Positions 47,805 through 56,909 of a DNA stretch of 64,000 bases are shown here, piece after piece. Numbering within the stretch: the first letter of the stretch is position 1; each line of letters starts with the position of its first letter. This DNA is from Aeromicrobium senzhongii (GTDB lineage Bacteria; Actinomycetota; Actinomycetes; Propionibacteriales; Nocardioidaceae): the NCBI RefSeq assembly GCF_014334735.1, contig NZ_CP060587.1:620001-684000 (forward strand), read 5' to 3'. A program made the translations under genes and the position numbers. The notes beneath the pieces were generated by a model. It ran no database searches. It saw only the letters and a list, made by a program, of their open reading frames with translations, and had not been told where the DNA came from.

Positions 47805-48776
47805 GTGGCGAACCAAGGCGCGGTCGCGGGGCGGCTGGTCGTCGGTGTCGCGACATTCCACCGGGCCGGCCCGCTTGCCGCCCTGCTGCCGCTGCTCCTG
47901 GCCGAGCTCGATGGTGTGGCCGACGTGCTCGACCCGCCGAGCGAGCTCGGGCTCGTCGTGGTGGACAACGATCCGAGTGGCAGTGCTGAGCCGGTGGTCT
48001 CGAGGGTCATGGACGCGCGGGTCACCTACGCCCGCGAGACCACGCCCGGCATCTCGGCCGCGCGGAATCGCATTCTCGACCTGGCCGCTGGTGCCGACCT
48101 GCTGGTTTTCATCGACGACGACGAGACTCCGGAGCCCGGTTGGCTGAGGGCGCTCATCGAGACATGGCGGTCCAGTGGCGCAGATGCCGTCAGCGGCCCC
48201 GTTGTCTCAGTGCCCGACGGTGCACTCGATCCCTGGGTGGCCGCCGGCGGGTTCTTCGAGCGGTCTCATCGCGACATGGTGCCGACGGGAGCCGCGCTCG
48301 ACCGGGCTGCGACCAACAACCTGCTCCTGCATCTGCCTGCCGTCCGTCGGCTCTCGTTGCGGTTCGACCCGCGCTTCGGCCTCAGCGGCGGAGAGGACTC
48401 GCTCTTCACCAGGTCCCTGGTGGCACGCGGCGGCAGGATCGTCTGGTGCGCCGAGGCCGTGGTGCTGGACCGGTTGCCGGTGGATCGGCTGACCAGGTCG
48501 TACGCGCTGAGCCGGACCTACGGCCTCGCGCACTCGTCGACGCGTGTGGACCTCGCGCTCCAGCGTGGGGCGGCGGGTCGCGCGCGGGGGCGGATGCGGG
48601 CGGTTGTCACGGGGGTGGCTCGGTTGGCGTGGGGCGCGGCGCAGGGCGCGCGTGGGGTGCTGGCGCGAGGCGTGGAAGACCGGGCGCGTGGCCGTCGCAT
48701 GATGGCTCGCGGCCGAGGGGAGATCGCGGCTGCGCTGGGGACGGTTAGGAGATCGTACGGAGGTTCGGGCGGGTGA
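47805..48776 (+). CDS. Family-2 glycosyltransferase
   Basis: A 323-residue GT-A enzyme. LVVGVATFHRAGPLAALLPLL opens the nucleotide-binding fold, VVVDNDPSG is the first Asp site, and LLVFIDDDETPEPGWLRALI near residue 102 is the DXD metal motif. GLSGGEDSLFTRSLVARGG near 193 is the ED acceptor region. The C-terminal 60 residues are Arg/Ala/Gly-rich. The start at 47805 follows the leaderless promoter; a GTG at 47799 directly abuts the -10. It ends one base before the convergent DUF1972-type gene. Confidence 0.88.
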   Translation: MANQGAVAGRLVVGVATFHRAGPLAALLPLLLAELDGVADVLDPPSELGLVVVDNDPSGSAEPVVSRVMDARVTYARETTPGISAARNRILDLAAGADLLVFIDDDETPEPGWLRALIETWRSSGADAVSGPVVSVPDGALDPWVAAGGFFERSHRDMVPTGAALDRAATNNLLLHLPAVRRLSLRFDPRFGLSGGEDSLFTRSLVARGGRIVWCAEAVVLDRLPVDRLTRSYALSRTYGLAHSSTRVDLALQRGAAGRARGRMRAVVTGVARLAWGAAQGARGVLARGVEDRARGRRMMARGRGEIAAALGTVRRSYGGSGG

Positions 48777-48777
48777 T

Positions 48778-49914
48778 TCAGCGCCGCTTTCCGCTCGCCT
48801 CGCCTCGCCGGCTCTGACCGTCCGCCAAGCGTTTCGCGAGGGCGAGGTAGCCGTCCGTCACTGCCTCCCACGAGTACGTGGAGACGACGCGCGCGCGGAC
48901 CGTCTCGGCATGGGCGACGGCGCCGGCCACGTCACCCTCGGTCTCGACCACGCAGCGTGCGACGTCGCCAGCCGTCCGGAAGTAGCGTGCTCCCGCTCCC
49001 AGGGACTCGGCATTGAAGCTGATGTCATAGGCGATGACGGGAGCGGCCGCGCCGATCGCTCGCAGCAGCGAGGGATTGGTGCCGCCCACGCTGTGGCCGT
49101 GCAGATAGGAAGCCGCGTTCGCATAGAGAGCGTCGAGGAGGTCCTGGTCCCAGACGCCCCCGACGAGCCGGATGCGAGGGTCGCCATGGGCAGCCTGTTC
49201 GATCTCGGTCGTGTACGCGTCGGCATAGGGCGCCGAGCCGACCACGACGAGCGGCAGCGTGGCGTCGCTGGCACGGTAGCCGCGGACGATCTCGAGCACG
49301 TGGTTCTCGGGCTCGAAGCGCGCGACCACGAGGTGGTAGCCGCGGTCGTTCAGATCGAGGTCGGCGATCCGCTCGGTGCGACGGTCCGTCAGGAGGGGCG
49401 CCCCGTATACGAGGAGTTCGGTCGAGGCGCCGAACTCCTCGGTGTAGTAGTCGGAGATGCCCCGCGCGTCCGCGATGAGCGCGTCGGCCCATCGAACGGA
49501 GAGGGCTTCCGCCGTCCGGTAGTACCGGCGCCCGGTGCCGCCCCACTTGGCACGCTTCCACTCCAGCCCGTCGACATGCACGGCGGTTGGGAGCCGGCGC
49601 AGGCGGAGCACCGGCAGAAACACGGCGTTGGCCGCGTTGAACACGAAGGCCACGTCGTGGCGGCGCCGGGAGAACAGCAGGTGGAACACCGACAGGCAGG
49701 TGTGGCTCAGGGTCTCCAGGGCCTTCTTGCGAGCCGCGGGGAGATGCACCAGCTTCATGCCGAGGTGCTCGGGTGGTTCGCCCTCGGCGCCACGACAGTA
49801 GACCGTCACCTCGTGTCCGCGGTCCGCCATCCGACGGCCGATCTCCTCGATGGCAGTCTCGAAGCCGCCGTAGCGCGCGGGGACGCCGCGCGTCCCCAGC
49901 ATCGCGATGCGCAT
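48778..49914 (-). CDS. DUF1972/GT4 glycosyltransferase (rhamnosyltransferase-like)
   Basis: A 378-residue GT-B enzyme starting MLGTRGVPARYGGFETAIEEI, the DUF1972 signature of WchF-type beta-1,4-rhamnosyltransferases and related capsule enzymes. VHVDGLEWKRAKWGGTGRRYY near residue 118 is also typical. The donor domain has VVARFEPENHVLEIV near 200 and HGHSVGGTNPSLLRAIGAAAPVIAYD near 283, with the acidic residue of E-x7-E replaced by Asn/Ser-rich sequence. ATG at 49914 overlaps the upstream stop by one base (TGATG). The acceptor is unknown. Confidence 0.87.
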   Translation of the reverse strand: MRIAMLGTRGVPARYGGFETAIEEIGRRMADRGHEVTVYCRGAEGEPPEHLGMKLVHLPAARKKALETLSHTCLSVFHLLFSRRRHDVAFVFNAANAVFLPVLRLRRLPTAVHVDGLEWKRAKWGGTGRRYYRTAEALSVRWADALIADARGISDYYTEEFGASTELLVYGAPLLTDRRTERIADLDLNDRGYHLVVARFEPENHVLEIVRGYRASDATLPLVVVGSAPYADAYTTEIEQAAHGDPRIRLVGGVWDQDLLDALYANAASYLHGHSVGGTNPSLLRAIGAAAPVIAYDISFNAESLGAGARYFRTAGDVARCVVETEGDVAGAVAHAETVRARVVSTYSWEAVTDGYLALAKRLADGQSRRGEASGKRR

Positions 49915-50642
49915 CAGGTGAGCCCGTCGACGGCCCGAAGTTCGTGCCACCACTTACGGAGCGCGACGGCCAGCATCGCCGCGGCGGCGATCAGAAGCAG
50001 CGTCCAGACCAGGCGGAAGGCGGTCGGCCAGCCGAGGAGGACGAAGACCCAGCAAAGGAAACCGTAATCGATGGGCAGCAGGAGAAACCTGCGCAACGGG
50101 CTCTCCACCGGCGGCGCGGCCCATGTCGGAGCGGCGGCCGGTCTCAGGGTGGGCATGAGGATCAGACCGAAGTAGGTGGCGGCCGCGACGACCGTGAAGG
50201 CAAGGGGGACCAGCAGCCACGCGTCCGACGGGAGATCGAAGAACCGGTACCAGCTGATGAGAACCGCCAGGTGCAGGGTGAGGGTCTTGAAGCAGTCGAC
50301 GGTGTGGTCGAGCCATTCGCCGGACTTGCTGCCGCCTCCCCGGAGCCGGGCCAGCTGGCCATCGACGGAGTCCATGACGTAGCCCCCAGCAAGGAGCGCC
50401 GCCACGAGGATCCCCAACCACCAGGTGGGGGAGACCAACGCGATCAGGGCGATCCCGGCTGCCGAGAGCGTCGCGCTCACCGCGGTGGCCTGGTTGGGCG
50501 TGAAGCCGTGCGAGTTCATCCACGCCGCCATGTAGCGACCCGCGGGTCGATTGACGTGCCGGGAGTACGCGGCGGTCCCGCGGGACGGCTTCTGCGCGGA
50601 GCGCAGGGCTTCGAGCCCGGATCGGAAGTCCATCGGCGTCAC
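49914..50642 (-). CDS. CDP-alcohol phosphatidyltransferase family protein
   Basis: A 242-residue membrane protein. It carries the complete CDP-alcohol phosphotransferase motif near residues 91-119: D-x2-D-G-x2-A-R-x8-G-x3-D-x3-D (DSVDGQLAR, then GEWLDHTVD). Five to six hydrophobic helices surround it. Such enzymes transfer a phospho-alcohol from a CDP-linked donor, for example in phospholipid or phosphoglycan synthesis. Coupling to a glycosyltransferase suggests a role in the polysaccharide, perhaps phosphoalcohol decoration or lipid anchor synthesis (inference). GTG at 50642 or ATG at 50633 could be the start; TACGCT at 50685-50680 is a possible -10. Confidence 0.85.
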   Translation of the reverse strand: MTPMDFRSGLEALRSAQKPSRGTAAYSRHVNRPAGRYMAAWMNSHGFTPNQATAVSATLSAAGIALIALVSPTWWLGILVAALLAGGYVMDSVDGQLARLRGGGSKSGEWLDHTVDCFKTLTLHLAVLISWYRFFDLPSDAWLLVPLAFTVVAAATYFGLILMPTLRPAAAPTWAAPPVESPLRRFLLLPIDYGFLCWVFVLLGWPTAFRLVWTLLLIAAAAMLAVALRKWWHELRAVDGLT

Positions 50643-50807
50643 AAGATGTCCGCCTCACTGCAGGGTGTGCTGGCCTGTCAGCGTAATAGAGCCCCCGCCG
50701 TCGCCGTGGGGGTTTTCGTCGACTGACGCCCGCGGGAGCAGGTCGTGGCCGTGGCCTGGTGACGCTGCGCACCATGGTCGGCAAGGGTACGGTCTCGAGT
50801 GACGCCG

Positions 50808-50822
50808 TAGTCTTGACAGGTC
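50808..50822 (+). promoter_or_regulatory. Promoter of mfd
   Basis: TAGTCT at 50808-50813 stands nine bases before the ATG at 50823, giving a leaderless or nearly leaderless transcript. There is no ribosome binding site. Confidence 0.4.
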
Positions 50823-53800
50823 ATGGTCCAGCCTCAGTTGTCCGCGGCCGTCGCCGCCGAACCGCACCTCGCCGCCTTCGTCTCCGACCTCCGTGACGGT
50901 GACGGGGGCTCGAAGCTGACCGCGCCTCCCGCCCTGCACCCGTTCGTCGCCGCAGCGCTGGCCGACGGCCCGGGGGTGACCGTCGCGGTCACGGCCACCG
51001 AGCGTGAGGCGGACGACCTCACCCGCGCCGTCGCGGCCCTGATCGGACCCGACGCCGTCGCGACGTTCCCGGCGTGGGAGACCCTGCCGCACGAGCGCCT
51101 GTCGCCGCGCTCGGACACCGTCGGTCGCCGCCTCGCCGTGCTGCGGCGCGTCGTCCACGGCGGTGAGGACCGGCCGAAGGTCGTCGTCGCTCCCGTCCGC
51201 TCGATCCTGCAGCCGCAGATGAAGGGGCTGGCCGATCTCGAGCCGGTCGAGCTGGTCGCGGGCCAGGACGTGGAGCTCGATGACGTCGTCCGGCGGCTCG
51301 CGGCGGCGGCCTACACGCGCGTCGACCTGGTCGAGCGCCGCGGCGAGTTCGCTGTACGCGGCGGCATCGTCGACGTGTTCCCGCCCACCGAGGACCACCC
51401 GCTGCGCGTCGAGTTCTGGGGCGACACCGTCGACGAGGTCCGTCGATTCGCGGTGGCCGACCAGCGCACCCTCGAGCCGGTCGACCGGCTGTGGGCGCCG
51501 CCGTGCCGCGAGATGCTGCTGACCGACGAGGTCCGCGCCACGGCCGCACGGTACGCCCAGACCCACCCCTCGATGGCCGAGCTGTTCACGAAGCTGGCCG
51601 AGGGGCACGCGGTCGAGGGCATGGAGTCGCTGGCTCCCGTGCTCGCGGGCGAGATGGAGCTGTTCGTCGACCTGCTGCCCCCGGGCTCGACGGTCGTGAC
51701 GAACGACCCCGAGCGGATCCGCGCCCGCGCCGCAGACCTCTTCGCGACGAGCGAGGAGTTCCTGGCCGCGTCGTGGGCCACGGCCGCGGACGGTGGCGAG
51801 AGCCCGATCGACGTCGGAGCGGCGGCGTTCCACGAGCTCGACGACGTCCGTCAGCACGTGGCGAAGCTCGGCCTCGGCTGGGGCGAGGTCTCGCCGTTCG
51901 CGCTCGACGAGTCGCACACGGTCGCCGCCGAGCCCGCTCCGCAGTACCGGGGCGAGATCGACGCCGCCCTGTCCGACATGCTGGCCTGGCGCGGCCAGAA
52001 GCGGCACATCGTGATCGTCGCCCCCGCCCACGGCCAGGCGCAGCGTGCCGTCGAATGGCTCGCCGAGCACGACGTCCCCGCCACGATCGTCGATCACGCC
52101 GACGGGCCGGGAGGCCCCGAGCAGCAGGTCGTCCAGGTCATCTGTGCCGACCTCGTCCACGGCTTCGTGTCGGAGTCCCTGGGGCTCGTGCTGCTGACGC
52201 TCGAGGACCTCGTCGGCCAGCGCGCCCCCGAGCGCACGCAGCGGTCGATGCCCGCGCGTCGCCGCCGGCAGATCGACCCCCTCGAGCTCAAGCCCGGCGA
52301 CGCGGTCGTGCACGAGCAGCACGGCGTCGCGCGCTACGTCGAACTGGTCAACCGCGTCGTGCACGGAGCCGCCCGCGAGTACCTCGTGCTGGAGTATGCG
52401 CCCAGCAAGCGGGGGCAGCCGCCGGACCGGCTGTTCGTGCCGATGGACCAGCTCGACCAGGTCAGCCGGTACGTCGGCGGCGAGGCTCCCTCGCTCGACC
52501 GCCTCGGCGGCGGTGACTGGACCAACCGCAAGAACCGCGCTCGCAAGGCCGTGCGCCAGATCGCCGACGAGCTGATCAAGCTCTACGCGGCCCGGCAGTC
52601 CACGAAGGGTCACGCCTTCGGGCCGGACACGCCCTGGCAGGCCGAGCTCGAGGACGCGTTCGCGCACGTCGAGACGCCCGACCAGCTGTCCACCATCGAC
52701 GAGGTCAAGCGCGACATGGAGCGCGTCGTCCCGATGGACCGCCTGGTGTGCGGTGACGTCGGCTACGGCAAGACCGAGATCGCGGTGCGCGCGGCGTTCA
52801 AGGCGATCCAGGACGGCAAGCAGGTCATCCTGCTCGTCCCGACCACGTTGCTGGTGCAGCAGCACTACGCGACGTTCGCCGAGCGCTTCGGACAGTTCCC
52901 CGTCACGATCCGGCCCCTGTCGCGGTTCCAGACCGAGAAGGAGTCCAAGGCCACGCTCGAGGGCCTGGCGGACGGCTCGATCGACATGGTCATCGGCACG
53001 CACCGACTGCTGCAGCCGGGCGTCAGGATCAAGGACCTCGGCCTGGTCATCATCGACGAGGAGCAGCGGTTCGGCGTCGAGCACAAGGAGGCGCTCAAGC
53101 ACCTGCGTGCCGCCGTCGACGTCCTGAGCATGTCCGCCACGCCGATCCCGCGCACGCTCGAGATGGCCGTCACGGGCATCCGCGAGATGAGCACGATCGC
53201 GACGCCGCCGGAGGAGCGTCACCCCGTCCTGTCCTTCGTCGGGCCGTACGAGGACCAGCAGGTGATCGCCGCGATCCGGCGCGAGTTGCTGCGCGAGGGC
53301 CAGGTGTTCTACCTGCACAACCGGGTGCAGAGCATGGAGAAGACCGCGGCGCGCATCCGCGAGCTCGTGCCCGAGGCCCGCGTGGCCGTGGCCCACGGCA
53401 AGATGGGCGAGCACCAGCTCGAGGAGGTCATGGTCGACTTCTGGGAGAAGCGGTTCGACGTCCTGGTCTGCACCACGATCGTCGAGTCGGGCCTGGACGT
53501 CTCGAACGCCAACACGATGATCATCGAGCGCGCGGACACCCTCGGCCTGTCGCAGCTGCACCAGTTGCGCGGGCGCGTCGGCCGTGGCCGCGACCGTGCC
53601 TACGCGTACTTCCTCTACCCGCCGGACAAGCCGCTCACCGAGACGGCCCACGACCGGCTCGTCACCATCGCGCAGCACTCGGAGCTCGGCGGCGGCATGG
53701 CCGTGGCCATGAAGGACCTCGAGATCCGCGGTGCGGGCAACCTGCTCGGCGGCGAGCAGTCCGGTCACATCGCCGACGTCGGCTTCGACCTGTACATCCG

Positions 53801-54302
53801 GCTCGTGGGCGAGGCGGTCGCGGAGTTCCGCGGCGACGCGGCCCCCGAGAAGGAGGTCAAGCTCGAGTTGCCGATCGAGGCGCACCTGCCGCACGACTAC
53901 GTGCCCAGCGAGCGGTTGCGGCTCGAGATGTACAAGCGGCTGGCCGACGTGCGGGCGACCGCCGACATCGAGGAGCTGCGCACCGAGCTGGCGGACCGCT
54001 ACGGCCCTCCGCCCGAGCCGGTCGAGACCCTGCTGCAGGTGGCGGCGCTGCGCGTCAAGGTGCGTGCCGCGGGCCTGACCGAGGTGACCTCGGCGGGGTC
54101 CAACATCCGGTTCACGCCGGTCACCCTCTCGGAGTCGGCGAAGCTGCGGATCAACCGGATCTACCCGAAGAGCCTCTACAAGGAGGCGGTCAAGGTCCTG
54201 CTCGTGCCGGCGCCGCGCAAGGAGGGCATCGGCGGAGCGCCGCTGCGCGGGCGTGAGCTGCTCGAGTGGGCCGGTCGCGTGGTGGACACGATCGCGGGCT
54301 GA
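50823..54302 (+). CDS. mfd: Transcription-repair coupling factor
   Basis: A 1159-residue DNA translocase that removes stalled RNA polymerase and recruits UvrA. The N-terminal UvrB-like module holds FPAWETLPHERLSPRSDTVGRR near residue 80. The RNA-polymerase-interacting CarD-like domain starts near 480 (LKPGDAVVHEQHGVARY). The helicase core has Walker A CGDVGYGKTE near 642, VVIDEEQRFG (DEEQ box) near 742 and SATPIPRTLE near 770. VESGLDVSNANT and QLHQLRGRVGRGRDRAYAY are the later helicase motifs, followed by the C-terminal TRCF domain. Length matches the family. It marks the return to core gene order after the island. Confidence 0.97.
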   Translation: MVQPQLSAAVAAEPHLAAFVSDLRDGDGGSKLTAPPALHPFVAAALADGPGVTVAVTATEREADDLTRAVAALIGPDAVATFPAWETLPHERLSPRSDTVGRRLAVLRRVVHGGEDRPKVVVAPVRSILQPQMKGLADLEPVELVAGQDVELDDVVRRLAAAAYTRVDLVERRGEFAVRGGIVDVFPPTEDHPLRVEFWGDTVDEVRRFAVADQRTLEPVDRLWAPPCREMLLTDEVRATAARYAQTHPSMAELFTKLAEGHAVEGMESLAPVLAGEMELFVDLLPPGSTVVTNDPERIRARAADLFATSEEFLAASWATAADGGESPIDVGAAAFHELDDVRQHVAKLGLGWGEVSPFALDESHTVAAEPAPQYRGEIDAALSDMLAWRGQKRHIVIVAPAHGQAQRAVEWLAEHDVPATIVDHADGPGGPEQQVVQVICADLVHGFVSESLGLVLLTLEDLVGQRAPERTQRSMPARRRRQIDPLELKPGDAVVHEQHGVARYVELVNRVVHGAAREYLVLEYAPSKRGQPPDRLFVPMDQLDQVSRYVGGEAPSLDRLGGGDWTNRKNRARKAVRQIADELIKLYAARQSTKGHAFGPDTPWQAELEDAFAHVETPDQLSTIDEVKRDMERVVPMDRLVCGDVGYGKTEIAVRAAFKAIQDGKQVILLVPTTLLVQQHYATFAERFGQFPVTIRPLSRFQTEKESKATLEGLADGSIDMVIGTHRLLQPGVRIKDLGLVIIDEEQRFGVEHKEALKHLRAAVDVLSMSATPIPRTLEMAVTGIREMSTIATPPEERHPVLSFVGPYEDQQVIAAIRRELLREGQVFYLHNRVQSMEKTAARIRELVPEARVAVAHGKMGEHQLEEVMVDFWEKRFDVLVCTTIVESGLDVSNANTMIIERADTLGLSQLHQLRGRVGRGRDRAYAYFLYPPDKPLTETAHDRLVTIAQHSELGGGMAVAMKDLEIRGAGNLLGGEQSGHIADVGFDLYIRLVGEAVAEFRGDAAPEKEVKLELPIEAHLPHDYVPSERLRLEMYKRLADVRATADIEELRTELADRYGPPPEPVETLLQVAALRVKVRAAGLTEVTSAGSNIRFTPVTLSESAKLRINRIYPKSLYKEAVKVLLVPAPRKEGIGGAPLRGRELLEWAGRVVDTIAG

Positions 54303-54357
54303 CTCCACGCGGCGCTCCCGCGCTGCTCCGACGGCCCGACCGATCTGCTCGGATGGC

Positions 54358-56772
54358 TCAGTTGCGACCGGAGAACGCCCCGAGGGACTTCGTCCCGGTG
54401 CTCCGACCGATCAGTGTCGCGATCGGGGCAGGCAGGGGAGTGGCCACCGACGAGTTCGCGGATCGGACCGCCCCCGTCGCTCTGCCGAAGCGGTCGACGA
54501 CGGGAGCGCCGTGCACGAGCCTGGATTTCTTGTCGTTGCCCGTTCCCGACCTGAACTGCGCGAGGTCCTTGAAGCTCTTGACCTGATAGATGCCGTTGGC
54601 CCAGCAGGCGAAGTTCGAAGGTGTGGCCGCACCAGGGCGATGGAACACATTGTTGTTCGAGCTGATGCCGAAGTTGTTGCCCTGCAGGACCTGCGACTCG
54701 TCCTGCGTGAGGATGGGGCAGGGGTTCGATCCGGTCATGCTGATGACGTTGTTGCGCAGCTTGACGTCCGCGACCCTCCACGGGATCGTCTTGGCCAGCG
54801 CCGTGACGTTCTGGGTTCGGCCGTCCTCCCACGCCGCGAACGGCCGGGGGTTCTCGACGATCGTGTTGTTCCACACGTCGATCGATCCCGACGCCTGGAC
54901 GCGCAGGCCGGTTCCGGCGTTGCGGTAGATGTGGTTGTCGGCCACCACGGCGTTCTCGCTCAACTCGATCATGAGTCCCGCGGCATTGCCCGAGACCGAG
55001 TTGCCGACGATCTTCATGTTCGACGAGGACACGTCGAACCAGATTCCGCCCGCGTAGGGGGTGTCCGCGACGATGTTGTCGCGAAGCACCACGTTGGCCG
55101 ACCGGGTGATTTTGAGCCCCGACGCGACGGGCGTCGGCTTGAAGCCCTGCGCGTTGTTTCCACGGAACACGGACTTCTCGATGACGAGGTTGTTGGTGTT
55201 GTTGCCACCGAACCCCATGATGCCGTTGCCGGAAACGGTCACATTCCGATAGCGCTGCCCCGCTGCCCAGCCGGCGATGCCGATCCAGGCGTTGTCGGAG
55301 ACCACCACATTCTCGAAGGTGATCCCGGAGACGCCGGCGACCACGGCGGCGGACTGCTTGTTGGTGGTCGCGTAACGGCGCACGCCGATGCCGCGGACGG
55401 TCGTGTCCTTGGCGTGGATCTCCATCGCGCGTTGCAGGGTACTGGCTTCGACCGTCCTGTCCCGTGGATCGTCCCCGATCACGATGCGCTTCGCGGACTT
55501 GTCGACGAAGAAGGTCCCAGCGATGACGGCCTGCTCGGCCGCGACCTGCCTCAAGCCCTTGCCGTTGACCCACACCTGGTCCGGATGACTCGCCAGAGGC
55601 CGGTCGGCATTGACCCATCGGCTCGTCTCATCTGACGATCCCGACATGATCCTGTGGTCGAAGAGGTGGTTCCAGTCGCTCGCGACCCACCGCTTCCCAC
55701 TGGAGTTCCAGTTCGTGACCTTCTCCGATCCGTCGAGCCACACCGCCTCTCCGGGGTAGTTCTGGATCACCAGGCCGGACTTGCTGCTGGGAACGAGGAC
55801 GTTCTCGTGGTACCTCCCTCCCCGGAGGACGAGAGTGGCACGAGCACGGGCTCGCGAGAGCGCGTATCCCAGGCTTCCGTACGGGTCTTGTGCCGTGCCA
55901 GAACCGCTCGACGTGCCGCGAGGCGCGACGAAGATGGCCGACGACGGAACCGCGTAGCGCGCCGATCCGATGGGGGCGGACCCGAGGCCCCGCGCTCGAG
56001 GGGCGGGCTGTGCCACCGCTGCGACCGCGGTCACGGAGACGGCCGAGGAACGCGCCGGGGGAAACGTGCGTACCTTCTTGCCTGAGCGCTGGCGGGCCTT
56101 CGCGGCCATCGCTCGGTACCGCCACGTGCCTCGGGGAGTCTTGATCGTGATGCGGCTGGAGGTTCGCATCTTTCGGGTCGCGACCGTCTGCCACGAGCGC
56201 TTGGACGCGTTCCACCGCTGGAGGCGCACGGTGCGCTTGGCCTTGCTCTTGTTCATGACCCGGAAGGACACGCGAGCGCCGGGCGTGACCTTCTTCTTCG
56301 CCACGCTCAGACGGAGGGTGCCCTGGGTGCCGACCCCAGATCTCACCGTGACGGCAGCGGAAAGTGCCTTCGGAAGCGACCGGGCATTGCCTTTCGAGTT
56401 TCCGGCCGTGGAGGGTGAGAAAGCTCGGTAACGCCACGTGCCCTTGGCTGCCTTGAGCGTGATGCGGGTCGAGGCTCGCATCTTTCGGCTCGCGACGGTC
56501 TGCCACGAACGCTTGGTCGGGTTCCAGCGCTGGAGGCGCACGGTGCGCTTGACCCCGCTCGAGTCGGCCACCTTGAAGGTCACTCGCGTGCCAACGCTTA
56601 CTCGAGCGCGCGAGGTGCTCAGGCGCAGGATCGCAGTCGCGTGCGCGGCGGAGCTCGACGCGCGGACATGGGAGTTCGCGGCATTGGCCGGTGCGCCCAG
56701 GGCCGGAGCGGTGAAACCGGCGAGCACCAGAACGAGCGCACCCCAGGTGGCCGTGGGACGAGTGGTACGCAT
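54358..56772 (-). CDS. Secreted right-handed beta-helix protein, paralog of 30.3-33.5 kb protein
   Basis: An 804-residue exported protein. Signal peptide at 1-33. Two tandem Ig-like repeats (about 46-143 and 148-250) share RTVRLQRWN, KRSWQTVA and GTWRYRA. A parallel beta-helix follows (about 265-804), closely matching the C-terminal half of the protein at 30.3-33.5 kb. MGFGGNNTNNLVIEKS and NNAQGFKPTP are near-identical rungs, and both end in a G-TK-LGAF-GR motif. The stalk differs: there are no FDR-GWG modules and no Thr/Pro linker. No catalytic set could be assigned. ATG at 56772 has only a weak GTGAG upstream. It is convergent with mfd. Confidence 0.8.
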   Translation of the reverse strand: MRTTRPTATWGALVLVLAGFTAPALGAPANAANSHVRASSSAAHATAILRLSTSRARVSVGTRVTFKVADSSGVKRTVRLQRWNPTKRSWQTVASRKMRASTRITLKAAKGTWRYRAFSPSTAGNSKGNARSLPKALSAAVTVRSGVGTQGTLRLSVAKKKVTPGARVSFRVMNKSKAKRTVRLQRWNASKRSWQTVATRKMRTSSRITIKTPRGTWRYRAMAAKARQRSGKKVRTFPPARSSAVSVTAVAAVAQPAPRARGLGSAPIGSARYAVPSSAIFVAPRGTSSGSGTAQDPYGSLGYALSRARARATLVLRGGRYHENVLVPSSKSGLVIQNYPGEAVWLDGSEKVTNWNSSGKRWVASDWNHLFDHRIMSGSSDETSRWVNADRPLASHPDQVWVNGKGLRQVAAEQAVIAGTFFVDKSAKRIVIGDDPRDRTVEASTLQRAMEIHAKDTTVRGIGVRRYATTNKQSAAVVAGVSGITFENVVVSDNAWIGIAGWAAGQRYRNVTVSGNGIMGFGGNNTNNLVIEKSVFRGNNAQGFKPTPVASGLKITRSANVVLRDNIVADTPYAGGIWFDVSSSNMKIVGNSVSGNAAGLMIELSENAVVADNHIYRNAGTGLRVQASGSIDVWNNTIVENPRPFAAWEDGRTQNVTALAKTIPWRVADVKLRNNVISMTGSNPCPILTQDESQVLQGNNFGISSNNNVFHRPGAATPSNFACWANGIYQVKSFKDLAQFRSGTGNDKKSRLVHGAPVVDRFGRATGAVRSANSSVATPLPAPIATLIGRSTGTKSLGAFSGRN
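54361..55983 (-). repeat. Beta-helix coding repeat, copy 2 (inverted to 31855-33480)
   Basis: Inverted homologous copy of the beta-helix coding sequence at 31855-33480, diverged but with high identity in places. The two copies lie about 21 kb apart in opposite orientation, which could permit inversion of the DNA between them. Confidence 0.8.
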
Positions 56773-56897
56773 GTGACTCACGAGTTGATCGTTGCACGGT
56801 TTCTCACTGATTCACAAGGGGAAACAGGAGGTTGGGTTTGATCGGATGACGGAGTCACCTCTTCTTGGAAAGCCCACCATCGCGGGCCGATTCTGGT

Positions 56898-56909
56898 TAC
56901 CGTCAGGTA
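56898..56909 (+). promoter_or_regulatory. Leaderless promoter of LCP gene
   Basis: TACCGT at 56898-56903 and six bases before the GTG at 56910. The alternative ATG at 56919 lies 15 bases after the hexamer and has no clear ribosome site. Confidence 0.42.

Noticed and set aside
50655..54308. 1217-codon minus-strand open frame opposite mfd
   Set aside because: Antisense of a complete, well-conserved mfd; no family features.
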